Of a stretch of DNA of 64,000 nucleotides, positions 16,852-25,531 are shown in pieces. The notes under the pieces are model-generated. The model saw nothing but the letters and a program-made list of their open reading frames with translations, did no database searches and had not been told where the DNA came from. The DNA comes from Lichenicoccus sp964242335. Lineage in GTDB: Bacteria; Pseudomonadota; Alphaproteobacteria; Acetobacterales; Acetobacteraceae. The stretch lies in assembly GCA_964242335.1 (NCBI GenBank), contig CAXTAY010000001.1:62001-126000 (forward strand), given 5' to 3'. The stretch's first letter is position 1. Each line of letters starts with the position of its first letter. A program made the translations under genes and the position numbers.

Positions 16852-17787
16852 ATGACCGAGGCGCGGCGCATCCTGCTGGTCACCGGCCTGTCCGGTGCGG
16901 GCAAGTCTTCGGTCCTGCGCATCCTCGAGGATCTCGGCCACGAGGCAGTGGACAACCCGCCGCTCTCGATGATCGGCGAGATCATCCGGCGCAGCGAGGC
17001 GCCGATGGCGATCGGCGTCGATGCCCGGACCACCGGCTTCGACGCAGCCTCGCTGCTGCAGGCGCTCGCCGGGCTGCGCCGCGATCCGGGACTGCACGTG
17101 GAGCTGCTGTTCGTGGTCGCCGAGGAGGCGGTGCTGCTGCGCCGCTACACCGCGACACGCAGGCGGCACCCGCTGGCGCATGGCGGCCGCGTGTCGGACG
17201 GCATCGACGCCGAGATCGCGCTCACCGCCCGGTTGCGGGCGGACGCCGACCTGGTGATCGACACTTCCGAGCTGCCGCCGCCGGAACTGCGGCGTCTGGT
17301 GGAGGCGCGCTATGCCGGCGGCGACAGGGCTGGCAAGGCCAGGCTGATCGTCTCGCTCGTCTCATTTGCGTTTCCTGCAGGTCTGCCCCGCGATTCTGAC
17401 ATGGTTTTCGACGCCAGATTCCTCCGTAACCCGTTCTACGACCCTACATTATGTGCATCCACCGGGTTGGACCGGCGGGTGGCGGAGCATGTCGAGGCGG
17501 ATCCGGACTACTTCGCGTTCCTGGACAGGATCCACGATCTGTTGCGATTGGTGCTGCCACGCTTCGTCACCGAGGGTAAGAAATATGTTACCTTGGCGAT
17601 CGGCTGCTCCGGCGGACGTCACCGATCGGTGACGCTGGTGGAGACGCTGGCGCGGCGGCTCGACGAGACGGCCGATCGCGGCGGCGGCGAGACCATCGGT
17701 TCGAACGGGGATGAGGCTCTGGATTGTGTCAGGTATCCGGTCATCGTGATGCATCGTGAACTAGTGCGTGCGGGCAGATCGTCATGA
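16852..17787 (+). CDS. rapZ: RNase adapter / nucleotide-binding protein RapZ
   Basis: The 311-residue protein has the N-terminal P-loop TGLSGAGKSS (11-20) and the RapZ hallmarks LEDLGHEAVDNPP and IGVDARTTGF. Further family motifs are FDARFLRNPFYDP and, near the end, AIGCSGGRHRSVTLVE. In enterobacteria RapZ delivers the small RNA GlmZ to RNase E; in alphaproteobacteria its partner is unknown, but linkage to hprK and phosphotransferase genes is typical. Its stop overlaps the start of the EIIA gene (ATGA), so the two are translationally coupled. Confidence 0.95.
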   Translation: MTEARRILLVTGLSGAGKSSVLRILEDLGHEAVDNPPLSMIGEIIRRSEAPMAIGVDARTTGFDAASLLQALAGLRRDPGLHVELLFVVAEEAVLLRRYTATRRRHPLAHGGRVSDGIDAEIALTARLRADADLVIDTSELPPPELRRLVEARYAGGDRAGKARLIVSLVSFAFPAGLPRDSDMVFDARFLRNPFYDPTLCASTGLDRRVAEHVEADPDYFAFLDRIHDLLRLVLPRFVTEGKKYVTLAIGCSGGRHRSVTLVETLARRLDETADRGGGETIGSNGDEALDCVRYPVIVMHRELVRAGRSS

Positions 17788-18254
17788 TCGGCATGGTCCT
17801 CATCACCCACGGCGAGCTGGGCGAGACGCTCCGCGCCGCGATGGAGCACGTGGTCGGCCCGCAGAAGCAGGTCGCCACCCTGAGCATCGGCGCGGACGAC
17901 CAGATCCCGCTCTGCCGCCGCGCCCTGGCCGAGCAGATCGATCAGGTGGACACCGGCGACGGCGTGATGCTGCTGACCGACATGTTCGGCAGCACCCCGT
18001 CGAACTTGGCCATCGCGGCGATGGAGCGCGGCGGCGTCGAGGTGATCGCCGGCGTCAACCTGCCGATGCTGGTCAAGCTGGCCAAGACCCGGTCGCAGCG
18101 CACGCTCGCGGAGTGTGCCGATATCGGCGAGACGGCGGGTCGTAAATACATCGCGGCGGCGTCGCACCTGCCCTCGAGCTGCCTCGGCGGCGCCATGTGC
18201 TGCAGCGGCACCCCGCTGAGCCCACGCGTGCTGGACGAGGCGGCGGTACGCTGA
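17784..18254 (+). CDS. Phosphotransferase system EIIA component, mannose/fructose family
   Basis: The protein accepts phosphate from HPr on the histidine of its N-terminal motif MVLITHGELG (H9). GDGVMLLTDMFGSTPSN is the characteristic second motif of the EIIA-Man family. At 156 residues it is a little longer than usual because of a tail after residue 130 (CLGGAMCCSGTPLSPRV). No EIIB, EIIC or EIID gene is nearby, so it likely serves regulation rather than sugar uptake. It overlaps rapZ by four bases. Confidence 0.93.
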   Translation: MIGMVLITHGELGETLRAAMEHVVGPQKQVATLSIGADDQIPLCRRALAEQIDQVDTGDGVMLLTDMFGSTPSNLAIAAMERGGVEVIAGVNLPMLVKLAKTRSQRTLAECADIGETAGRKYIAAASHLPSSCLGGAMCCSGTPLSPRVLDEAAVR

Positions 18255-18556
18255 GTTCGGCGGACGACCACCCCCATGGCGGAGATCCGGTCCGCCGGAT
18301 CGTCACCATCGTCAACCAGCGTGGCCTGCACGCGCGTGCGGCGGCGAAGTTCGTCTCCCTCGCCGAGCAGTTCGGCGCCTCGATCGAGGTGGCCCGCGAA
18401 AGCGAGGTCGTGGCGGCCCGCTCGATCATGGGCCTGATGATGCTCGGCGCCGGCCGTGGCACGCAGATCGAGCTGATCGCCGATGGCTGGGACGCGCGCG
18501 AGGCGCTGGACGCGCTCTCCGCCCTGGTCGAGGCTGGCTTCCATGAGCAGGACTGA
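18197..18556 (+). CDS. ptsH: Phosphocarrier protein HPr
   Basis: HPr relays phosphate from EI to EIIA. The active histidine is in VNQRGLHARAAAKFV (H45 in the longest form) and the regulatory serine in ARSIMGLMMLGA (S76), the target expected for the HprK of this operon. The start is uncertain. The only ATG/GTG/TTG in frame is GTG 18197, which would overlap the EIIA gene by 58 bases and give 119 residues, with an odd first 30. CTG 18251, sharing bases with the EIIA stop (CTGA), gives 101 residues, closer to the usual 85-90. Its 3' end overlaps EI by 14 bases. Confidence 0.92.
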   Translation: MLQRHPAEPTRAGRGGGTLSSADDHPHGGDPVRRIVTIVNQRGLHARAAAKFVSLAEQFGASIEVARESEVVAARSIMGLMMLGAGRGTQIELIADGWDAREALDALSALVEAGFHEQD

Positions 18557-20384
18557 GGCCAGGACCGGACCCAGGTCTCGTCCGGGCCCGGGCAGGCAGA
18601 ACCCGGAGCGGCGGTTCGCCGGCGTGGCCATCTCCCCGGGCATCGCCATCGGCCGACCCGCGGCGCCGAACGAGGCGCCGGTGGCGGTGACCGCGCATCG
18701 CATCGAGCCGGGCACCGAGCAGGCGGAGGCCGACCGTCTCTCGGACGCGGTGGCGCGCTCGCTGCGGCAGCTCGAGAAGCTGAATGCCCGCCTCGCCCTG
18801 CTTCCCGAGGAGACCCAGCACGAGATCGCGCCGCTGCTCGATGCCTACCGGCAGATGCTCGGCCCGTCGCGGCTGCTGCGCGGCGCGGCGCGGCGGATCC
18901 AGGAGCAGCGGCTGAACGCCGAGGCCGCGGTCGCCGAAGAGGCCGACGCGCTGTCGCTGCGGCTGCTCGACCAGTCCGGCGGCGCCTCCGACACCGAGGA
19001 CGCGGCCGCCGCGATGCGACGCGCCGAGGAGGTGCGCGAGATCGGCCGCAGGCTGGTGCGCAACCTCACCCGCGCCCCGTTCCGCTCCTTCACCGCCATC
19101 CCCGCCGGTGCCGTGCTGCTGGCGGAGCAGCTGCGCCCGGCGGACGCGGCCTTGATCGACCCGTCCCGCGTCGCCGCGGTGGTCACCGACGAGGGCGGCG
19201 AGGCCGACCATACCGCGATCATGCTGCGGGCACTCGGCATCCCGGCGGTGATGGGCGTGTCGGGAGTGACCGAGGCGGCGCGCTCGGCCGCGCTGGTGGT
19301 CGTCGACGGTTCCGCGGGCACCGTGGTGGTCGATCCGACGCCGGCGACGCTGGCCGACGCGCGCAGTGGCGTTACCGCCTACGCCCGCGAGCGGCAGCGC
19401 TTCGCCCGGCTGCGCCGGCTGCCGGCCGAGCTAGCCAGCGGCGAGCAGATCGAGCTGCAGGCCAACCTCGAGCTGCCCACCGAGCTGCCGCTGATCGCGC
19501 AGTCCGGAGCGGCGGGCATCGGCCTGCTGCGCACCGAGTTCCTGTTCATCAACGCCGAGTTCCTGCCGGACGAGGCGGCGCAGGAGGCGGTCTACCGCGA
19601 GGTGATCGAGGCGATGGGGGCGGACTGCACCACCATTCGGGTACTCGACTGGGGCGGCGAGAAGCAGAGCGAGGCGCTCGGCAACATCGGCTTCGCGCCG
19701 GGCGGCGGCGACCTCAATCCTGCCCTCGGCCTGCGCGGTCTGCGCCTGCTGCTGCGTCATCCGGCGGTGCTGGAGACCCAGCTCGCCGCCATCCTGCGCG
19801 CGTCGAGCGCCGGTCCGGTGCGGGTGATGCTGCCGATGGTCACCATCCTGGGCGAGCTGCGCGCGGCGCGCGGCATCTACGAGCGGGTGGCGAGGCGGTT
19901 GCGCCGCAAGGGGGTCAAGCTGCCCGACAGGCTGCCGCCGCTCGGGGTGATGATCGAGACCCCGGCGGCGGCGATCGGCGCCGACGCGCTGGCCTTGGAG
20001 GCGGACTTCCTCGCCATCGGCACCAACGACCTGACGATGTACACGCTGGCGGTGGACCGGGCGTCGGCGGACGTCGCTGCCCTCTACGACTCGCTGCACC
20101 CGGCGGTGATCCGGTTGATCGCCGGCACCACCGAGGCGGCGCTGCGCCTGCGCCGGCCGGTGTCGTGCTGCGGCGAGATGGCGGGCAACCCGCTGGTGAT
20201 GCCGCTGCTGCTCGGTCTCGGGCTGCGCTCGTTCAGCATGAACGCCTCGGCGGTGCCGCGGGTCAAGCAGGCGGTGCGTGCCCTCCATCTCGACGAGTGC
20301 CGGCGTTTCGCGCGGCGGGTGAGCGAGCAGACCGATCCGGAATCGGTCGCCAGGCTGGTCGGCGAGTTCTCCAAGGCGCATTAG
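18543..20384 (+). CDS. ptsI: Phosphoenolpyruvate--protein phosphotransferase (EI)
   Basis: EI takes phosphate from PEP onto its histidine and passes it to HPr. The 613-residue protein has the phospho-histidine loop DEGGEADHTAIMLRALGIP (H223). The C-terminal PEP-binding barrel carries GLLRTEFLFI, RVLDWGGEKQ, MLPMV, GVMIETPAA, IGTNDLTMY and CCGEMAGNP. There is no N-terminal GAF domain, so it is the plain EI form rather than PtsP. ATG 18543 lies inside the end of the HPr gene. The first 22 residues are a basic, probably unstructured leader. The cassette has no sugar permease, which points to a regulatory phosphorelay. Confidence 0.95.
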   Translation: MSRTEARTGPRSRPGPGRQNPERRFAGVAISPGIAIGRPAAPNEAPVAVTAHRIEPGTEQAEADRLSDAVARSLRQLEKLNARLALLPEETQHEIAPLLDAYRQMLGPSRLLRGAARRIQEQRLNAEAAVAEEADALSLRLLDQSGGASDTEDAAAAMRRAEEVREIGRRLVRNLTRAPFRSFTAIPAGAVLLAEQLRPADAALIDPSRVAAVVTDEGGEADHTAIMLRALGIPAVMGVSGVTEAARSAALVVVDGSAGTVVVDPTPATLADARSGVTAYARERQRFARLRRLPAELASGEQIELQANLELPTELPLIAQSGAAGIGLLRTEFLFINAEFLPDEAAQEAVYREVIEAMGADCTTIRVLDWGGEKQSEALGNIGFAPGGGDLNPALGLRGLRLLLRHPAVLETQLAAILRASSAGPVRVMLPMVTILGELRAARGIYERVARRLRRKGVKLPDRLPPLGVMIETPAAAIGADALALEADFLAIGTNDLTMYTLAVDRASADVAALYDSLHPAVIRLIAGTTEAALRLRRPVSCCGEMAGNPLVMPLLLGLGLRSFSMNASAVPRVKQAVRALHLDECRRFARRVSEQTDPESVARLVGEFSKAH

Positions 20385-20404
20385 CCTCAGGCGAGCGAAC
20401 GGCC

Positions 20405-21874
20405 TCAGGCGGGCGGAAGGTCCTGGGCCAGGTCGGCCGCGACCTCGCGTGGCTGGTTGCTGACCTGCGGCAGGCCCATCAGCTCGCCATGCGTGCCGCG
20501 CGCCAGCGGACCGACCACGAACAGCCGCTCCCAGACCTCCCCGCCCGGGCGGATCACCCGGCTGCGCCGATCCACCGAGATGCCGAGCGCGAACGGGTCC
20601 GCCTCCAGCGCCCCGGCCTCGTGCAGCGCCCGCAGCACCGGATGCCGCTCGACCACCGAGCGGTGACCGGGTCCGGTGCAGTTCACGATCGCGGCGACCT
20701 GCAGCGAGATCCGGCTCGCGGCCGGTGTGCCGCGCGGATGCAGCACGACGTGCAGCCCGGGCGATGCCCCGCCCAACGCCTCGGCCGAGAGCGGGGTCGC
20801 CGCCAGCAGCCTCAGGCCGCCCTTCGCCAGATCGCCATGCACCAGGCGGTCGATCTGCGGTGCGGACGGGTAGCGATGCACGTCCCAGAACGGACGAAGG
20901 TGACGCAGCAGGCGTCGACGCTCGACCACCGGTAGGCTGCCCCAGACAATCCGTCCCTGGGTGCGCAACGCATCGATCACGTCCTCCCAGGGACGGCCGA
21001 GCCGTGCCGCGTCGGCGACCGCGCCTCGCACGCGACGCAGCAGCGCCAGCGCCGTGTCCGACGCGGGCTGGTCGAAGCTGCCATAGGCCGACACCGGCTG
21101 CACCGTGCGCGGCCGCGGCAGCAGCCCGCGTCGCGAGACGGCGACGATACCGCCGCGATGCCCGCGCGCGCGCAGGCCGGCGATGACGTCGCATCCGGTC
21201 AGCCCGGTCCCGACCACCAGCACCTCGCCGTCGCCCGCGAGCGGGTCCAGCGCGCCGGGCCGCCACGGGTCGGCGACCAGCCTGGCATCGCCGGCGAGCG
21301 GCTGCAGGAAGCGTGGCAGGTCCGGTGCGATATGGCTGACCGCGAGCACGAGCCGGTCGGCCTGCAGGGTCTCGCCGTCCTCCAGTTGTACCGAGAAGCC
21401 CTGCGCCGCCGGCAGTGCCGACACCGCGCGCTGCCGCAGGTGACGGAACTCGGCACGCGCGTCGCCGATCGCCGCCTGCAGGGTGGCATGCACGTACTGG
21501 CCGAACAGCGCCCGCTGCGGGAACAACCGCCCATCCGGCAGCACCCCCTCGGGATCCGCCTCCGGCATGCCGCGCGTCCGCAGCCAGGCGTCGAAATCAT
21601 CCGCCAGCTCCGCGAACAGCGACATGCGCGCGGCCGCGACGTTGGTCCGGTGCACCGGGTCGGAGGTGGCGTAGGCGAGCCCGGCGCCGAGCGTGGCCGC
21701 GGGCTCGACCAGCGTGATCCGCGCCACCGGGTCGTGGTCGCGCAGCAGGTGCAGCACGAAGGCGGCGCCGGCGAGGCCGCCGCCGATCACGACCACGTGG
21801 ACCGGCACCGGTCCTGGCCTGATGTCTGACCTGTATCCCGGCCCGGTCGACCGGCCTGCCGTGGCGACGCTCAT
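20405..21874 (-). CDS. FAD/NAD(P)-binding oxidoreductase-like protein
   Basis: The 489-residue protein has an N-terminal FAD Rossmann motif VVVIGGGLAGAAFVLHLL (about 28-45). A second dinucleotide-binding motif, EVLVVGTGLTGCDVIAGL, lies near residue 215. The region GLAYATSDPVHRTNVAA and the ending NCTGPGH...FVVGPLARGTHGE resemble the FAD-NAD(P)-binding family that includes YdhS. Its reaction is unknown. ATG 21874 gives a 27-residue leader before the nucleotide fold, so an internal start is conceivable. It converges on ptsI and diverges from the ccdA-like gene. Confidence 0.82.
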   Translation of the reverse strand: MSVATAGRSTGPGYRSDIRPGPVPVHVVVIGGGLAGAAFVLHLLRDHDPVARITLVEPAATLGAGLAYATSDPVHRTNVAAARMSLFAELADDFDAWLRTRGMPEADPEGVLPDGRLFPQRALFGQYVHATLQAAIGDARAEFRHLRQRAVSALPAAQGFSVQLEDGETLQADRLVLAVSHIAPDLPRFLQPLAGDARLVADPWRPGALDPLAGDGEVLVVGTGLTGCDVIAGLRARGHRGGIVAVSRRGLLPRPRTVQPVSAYGSFDQPASDTALALLRRVRGAVADAARLGRPWEDVIDALRTQGRIVWGSLPVVERRRLLRHLRPFWDVHRYPSAPQIDRLVHGDLAKGGLRLLAATPLSAEALGGASPGLHVVLHPRGTPAASRISLQVAAIVNCTGPGHRSVVERHPVLRALHEAGALEADPFALGISVDRRSRVIRPGGEVWERLFVVGPLARGTHGELMGLPQVSNQPREVAADLAQDLPPA

Positions 21875-22078
21875 CGGACCAGCACGAACCCGTCCATCCG
21901 CATGCCCTAGCCTATAGCGTCGCCTTAGACCACCTGCCGGCTTTCTGCCGCCATTGCCGTAACCCGGCAGGGCGTTGTGCGAATACCATCAGGCCATGCA
22001 GGTGAACCAGATGAGGCCGATGACAGCCGGACCGCCGCGACCAGGATGCCCGCCCGCGCCAGCCTCCGGCGGCATGCC
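21875..22078. other. Divergent intergenic region with inverted repeat
   Basis: Promoters for the FAD protein and the ccdA-like gene should lie here. CCTGCCGG (21933-21940) and CCGGCAGG (21964-21971) form a perfect eight-base inverted repeat with a 23-base spacer, a possible operator. No gene is seen. Confidence 0.4.
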
Positions 22079-22780
22079 ATGACCGCGCTGCTGCTCGCCC
22101 TGGCGGCGGGCGCCCTCACGGTGGCGGCCCCGTGCATCCTGCCGATGCTGCCAATCCTGCTCGGCGCCTCGGTGGGCCAGACCAGCCGCGCCCGTCCGGC
22201 CTTCATCACGCTGGGCTTCGTGCTGAGCTTCTCCGTCGTGGCGTTGCTGTTCGGCGCCTTCGCGCAGAGCCTCGGCGCGTCGCAGGAGGTGCTGCGGCAG
22301 GTCGCGATCGTGCTGCTGGTGCTGTTCGGCGCCCTGATGATCTCGCCGCGCCCGTTCGAGCTGCTCGCCGCCCGCATGGGCGGCCTGATCAACCGCGCCG
22401 ACGCGGCGGGGCGCCGCGCCGGCGCCGGGAACCGGGGCGGCTTCGTCCTGGGCATGACGCTGGGGGTGGTGTGGACACCGTGCGCGGGTCCCGTGCTGGG
22501 CTCCATCCTCACCGTCGTCGCGACTTCCGACCGGCTCGGCTGGTCGGCGCTGCTGCTCGTCGCCTACGCGATCGGGGCCGGCGTGCCGATGCTCGCGATC
22601 GCCTATGGCGGCCAGTACGTCACCACGCGGGTGCGCAGCGTGGTCCGCTACGCGCACCGTCTGCAGCAGGCCTTCGGCGTGGTCGTGATCCTGATCGCGG
22701 TGGCGCTCTACTACCAGTACGACACCGTGGTGACGGTGTGGCTCGCCAACTTCTATCCCAACGCCAACCTCGGACTGTGA
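22079..22780 (+). CDS. ccdA: CcdA/DsbD-type thiol-disulfide transport membrane protein
   Basis: Six-helix inner-membrane protein that carries reducing equivalents from cytoplasmic thioredoxin to the outside. The 233 residues hold the two redox cysteines in AAPCILPMLPILLG (C19) and VWTPCAGPVLG (C135), at the usual helix positions. ATG 22079 makes the first helix (MTALLLALAAGALTVAA) the N-terminus; an upstream open stretch is hydrophilic and ignored. The next gene, starting two bases after the stop, encodes an exported thioredoxin-like protein that is the obvious electron acceptor. Confidence 0.9.
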   Translation: MTALLLALAAGALTVAAPCILPMLPILLGASVGQTSRARPAFITLGFVLSFSVVALLFGAFAQSLGASQEVLRQVAIVLLVLFGALMISPRPFELLAARMGGLINRADAAGRRAGAGNRGGFVLGMTLGVVWTPCAGPVLGSILTVVATSDRLGWSALLLVAYAIGAGVPMLAIAYGGQYVTTRVRSVVRYAHRLQQAFGVVVILIAVALYYQYDTVVTVWLANFYPNANLGL

Positions 22781-22781
22781 C

Positions 22782-23762
22782 ATGCACCTGAGCCGACGTG
22801 CCGCCCTGCTGAGTGCCGCCGCGGGCACGCTACCCTGGACCGGGTCCGCCCGCGCCGCGGGTGAAGCGGCCGAAGGGTTGGCGGATTACGGCGCCGCGCC
22901 CGAGTTCGCCGGCATCTCCGGCTGGCTGAACTCGCCGCCGCTGACCATGGCCGGGCTGCGCGGCAAGGTGGTGCTGATCGATTTCTGGACCTATTCCTGC
23001 ATCAACTGCCTGCGCACCCTGCCGTACGTGACGCGCTGGTACGACAGCTACCGTGCGCGCGGCCTCGTGGTGGTGGGGGTGCACACGCCGGAGTTCGGCT
23101 TCGAGCGCAGCACCGCCAACGTGCGGACCGCGATCGAGCGCTTCGGCATCCGCTATCCGGTGGCCCAGGACAACGCGTTCGCCACCTGGCGCGCCTACGC
23201 CAACCAGTTCTGGCCGGCCGAATACCTGGTCGACCGCGACGGCCGCGTGGTGCTGAAGCATTTCGGCGAAGGCCGCTACGACGAGACCGAGAACGCGATC
23301 CGCTCGCTGCTCGCCGCCGGCCCCGCGGTGGCCGCGGAGAACGGCGCCGACCTGTCGCGCATCGCCACGCCGGAGATGTATTTCGGCCTGGCGCGGATGC
23401 AGATGCTGGCGAGCCCGGAGCCGCCGCGCCGCGGTGCCGCGCGCTATAGCGTGCCGGCACCGCTGCCGGGCAACCGCTTCGCCCTGATGGGTACGTGGAA
23501 CCTGTCCGACGAGACCGCCACACTCGCGCAGGGTCCGGGCGCGGTGGCGCTGCAGTTCCGCGCCGCGAAGGTTTTCATGGTCGCGAGCAGTCCAGCCCCG
23601 GTCACCCTGTCGGTGACGGTCGACGGCCGGGCGCAGCCGCCGGTGACGGTGCGGGAGAGCCGCCTCTACACGCTGTTCGACAGCACCGACTACGGCGAGC
23701 ACGCGCTGCGCCTCGAGATACCGCAGTCGGGGCTGCAGGCCTTCACCTTCACGTTCGGCTAG
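22782..23762 (+). CDS. Exported thioredoxin-like protein, DipZ C-terminal type
   Basis: The 326-residue protein begins with a probable Tat/Sec signal (LSRRAALLSAAAG, cleavage near residue 26). A thioredoxin/TlpA fold follows with the redox pair YSCINCLRTLP (C73, C76). The C-terminal ~130 residues form a beta-sandwich like that at the end of mycobacterial DipZ (ARYSVPAPLPGNRFALMGTW, ending LQAFTFTFG). In DipZ the CcdA-like membrane part and this part are one polypeptide; here they are two adjacent genes separated by one base. Together they probably form a periplasmic disulfide-reducing system. Its client proteins are unknown. Confidence 0.88.
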   Translation: MHLSRRAALLSAAAGTLPWTGSARAAGEAAEGLADYGAAPEFAGISGWLNSPPLTMAGLRGKVVLIDFWTYSCINCLRTLPYVTRWYDSYRARGLVVVGVHTPEFGFERSTANVRTAIERFGIRYPVAQDNAFATWRAYANQFWPAEYLVDRDGRVVLKHFGEGRYDETENAIRSLLAAGPAVAAENGADLSRIATPEMYFGLARMQMLASPEPPRRGAARYSVPAPLPGNRFALMGTWNLSDETATLAQGPGAVALQFRAAKVFMVASSPAPVTLSVTVDGRAQPPVTVRESRLYTLFDSTDYGEHALRLEIPQSGLQAFTFTFG

Positions 23763-23908
23763 GCGGATACCGTCGGGCAGGAGGGCAGCTTCGTGCCGTC
23801 CGCATTTGTGCGTCCGGTGCTGCCGGGGTAGATGGCAGCCCGAACTCCAGATGCACCGATAGCTGGGCATGATCGGCTCGATCCTCTGCTCCGGGAAGGC
23901 CTGCCCGA

Positions 23909-25531
23909 ATGAGCTCCGCCTCCGACCCTGACCTCAACTTCGACCCCGACCCTGATCCCGACATCGTGCCGATCCGCCGCGCCCTGATCTCGGTCTCCGA
24001 CAAGACCGGGCTCGTCGCACTCGGTGCGGCACTGCTGCGCCACGGCGCCGAGCTGCTCTCCACCGGCGGCTCGGCCCGGGCGCTGCGCGAGGCCGGGCTG
24101 GCGGTCAAGGAGGTCTCCGAGCAGAGCGGCTTCCCCGAGATCCTCGACGGGCGGGTCAAGACCCTGGTGCCGCAGATCCATGGCGGCATCCTCGGCCGCC
24201 GCGATCTCGCATCGCACCGGGCGCAGATGGCCGAGCACGGCATCGCGCCGATCGACCTGGTGTGCGTCAACCTCTACCCGTTCGAGGCGGCGGTGGCCTC
24301 GGGTGCGGCGCCGGCCGAGTGCATCGAGACCATCGACATCGGCGGCCCGGCGCTGATCCGGGCGGCGGCGAAGAACCATTCGCACGTCGCCGTGCTCACC
24401 GAGCCCGCGCAGTACGAGGCGCTGATCGAGACCCTGGGGGCACTCGGCGGCACCACCCGGGCGGATCGCCGCGCCTGGGCCGGCGCCGCCTATGCGCGCA
24501 CCTGCGCCTATGACGGCGCGATCGCGAACTGGTTCGCGCGCGAGCGCGGCGACCCGTTGCCGCGCCGCCTGAGCCTGTCCGGCGTGCGTGCCGAGATCCT
24601 GCGCTACGGCGAGAACCCGCATCAGTCCGCGGCCTTCTACCTCGACGGCAGCGACCGCCCCGGCATCGCCACCGCGCGCCAGCTGCAGGGCAAGGCGCTG
24701 TCGTACAACAACCTCAACGACACCGATGCCGCGTTCGAGCTCGCCTGCGAGTTCGAGCAGCCGTCGGTCGCGATCGTCAAGCACGCCAATCCCTGCGGCG
24801 TCGCCACTGCCGCGAGCCAGGAGGCGGCCTGGGAGCTGGCGCTGCGCTGCGATCCGGTCTCGGCGTTCGGCGGGGTGGTGGCGCTGAACCGCATCCTGGA
24901 CGAGGCGACCGCATCGCGGATCGCCGCGATCTTCACCGAGGTGATCGTGGCCCCGGACGCCACCGAGGCCGCGCGCGCCGTCCTCGCCGGCAAGAAGAAC
25001 CTGCGCCTGCTGCTGACCGGCGGCCTCGCCGATCCAATCGCCGGCGGGCTGACGCTGCGCTCGGTGGCCGGCGGCTTCCTGGCGCAGGACCGCGATGCCG
25101 GCCGCCTGGACGGCTCGATGCTCAAGGTGGTGACGCGGCGGCCGCCGACCCCCCGCGAGCTCTCCGACCTCGTGTTCGCGTTCCTGGTCTGCAAGCACGT
25201 GAAGTCGAACGCGATCGTCTATGCCCGCGACGACGCCACCGTCGGCATCGGTGCGGGGCAGATGAGCCGGGTGGATGCCGCACGCATCGCCGCCAGCAAG
25301 AGCGAACAGGCGGGCCAGGCGGCCGGCCTCGCGGAGTCGCTCAGCCGCGGCAGCGTTGCCGCCTCGGACGCGTTCTTCCCGTTCGCGGACGGTCTGCAGG
25401 CGGTCATCGCCGCCGGCGCCACCGCGGTGATCCAGCCGGGCGGGTCGATCCGCGACGCCGAAGTAGTCGCCGCCGCCGACGCGGCCGGGATCGCGATGGT
25501 GTTCACCGGCATGCGGCATTTCCGCCATTGA
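23909..25531 (+). CDS. purH: Bifunctional AICAR transformylase / IMP cyclohydrolase
   Basis: Performs the last two steps of IMP synthesis. The 540-residue protein has the N-terminal MGS-like cyclohydrolase domain (RALISVSDKTGLVALG, LLSTGGSARALREAGL, GRVKTLVPQIHGG). The transformylase domain carries LRYGENPHQSAAFY, KALSYNNLNDTDAAFEL and the catalytic KH in VKHANPCGVA. It ends TGMRHFRH as usual. The first 20 residues are an unusual acidic repeat, DPDLNFDPDPDPD. Its stop overlaps the TTG start of the next aminotransferase. Confidence 0.97.
   Translation: MSSASDPDLNFDPDPDPDIVPIRRALISVSDKTGLVALGAALLRHGAELLSTGGSARALREAGLAVKEVSEQSGFPEILDGRVKTLVPQIHGGILGRRDLASHRAQMAEHGIAPIDLVCVNLYPFEAAVASGAAPAECIETIDIGGPALIRAAAKNHSHVAVLTEPAQYEALIETLGALGGTTRADRRAWAGAAYARTCAYDGAIANWFARERGDPLPRRLSLSGVRAEILRYGENPHQSAAFYLDGSDRPGIATARQLQGKALSYNNLNDTDAAFELACEFEQPSVAIVKHANPCGVATAASQEAAWELALRCDPVSAFGGVVALNRILDEATASRIAAIFTEVIVAPDATEAARAVLAGKKNLRLLLTGGLADPIAGGLTLRSVAGGFLAQDRDAGRLDGSMLKVVTRRPPTPRELSDLVFAFLVCKHVKSNAIVYARDDATVGIGAGQMSRVDAARIAASKSEQAGQAAGLAESLSRGSVAASDAFFPFADGLQAVIAAGATAVIQPGGSIRDAEVVAAADAAGIAMVFTGMRHFRH

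Noticed and set aside
18197..18250. The first 18 codons of the longest HPr frame as true protein
   Set aside because: They overlap the EIIA gene and are Arg/Gly/Pro-rich without HPr character. The feature keeps the GTG only because it is the sole standard start codon.
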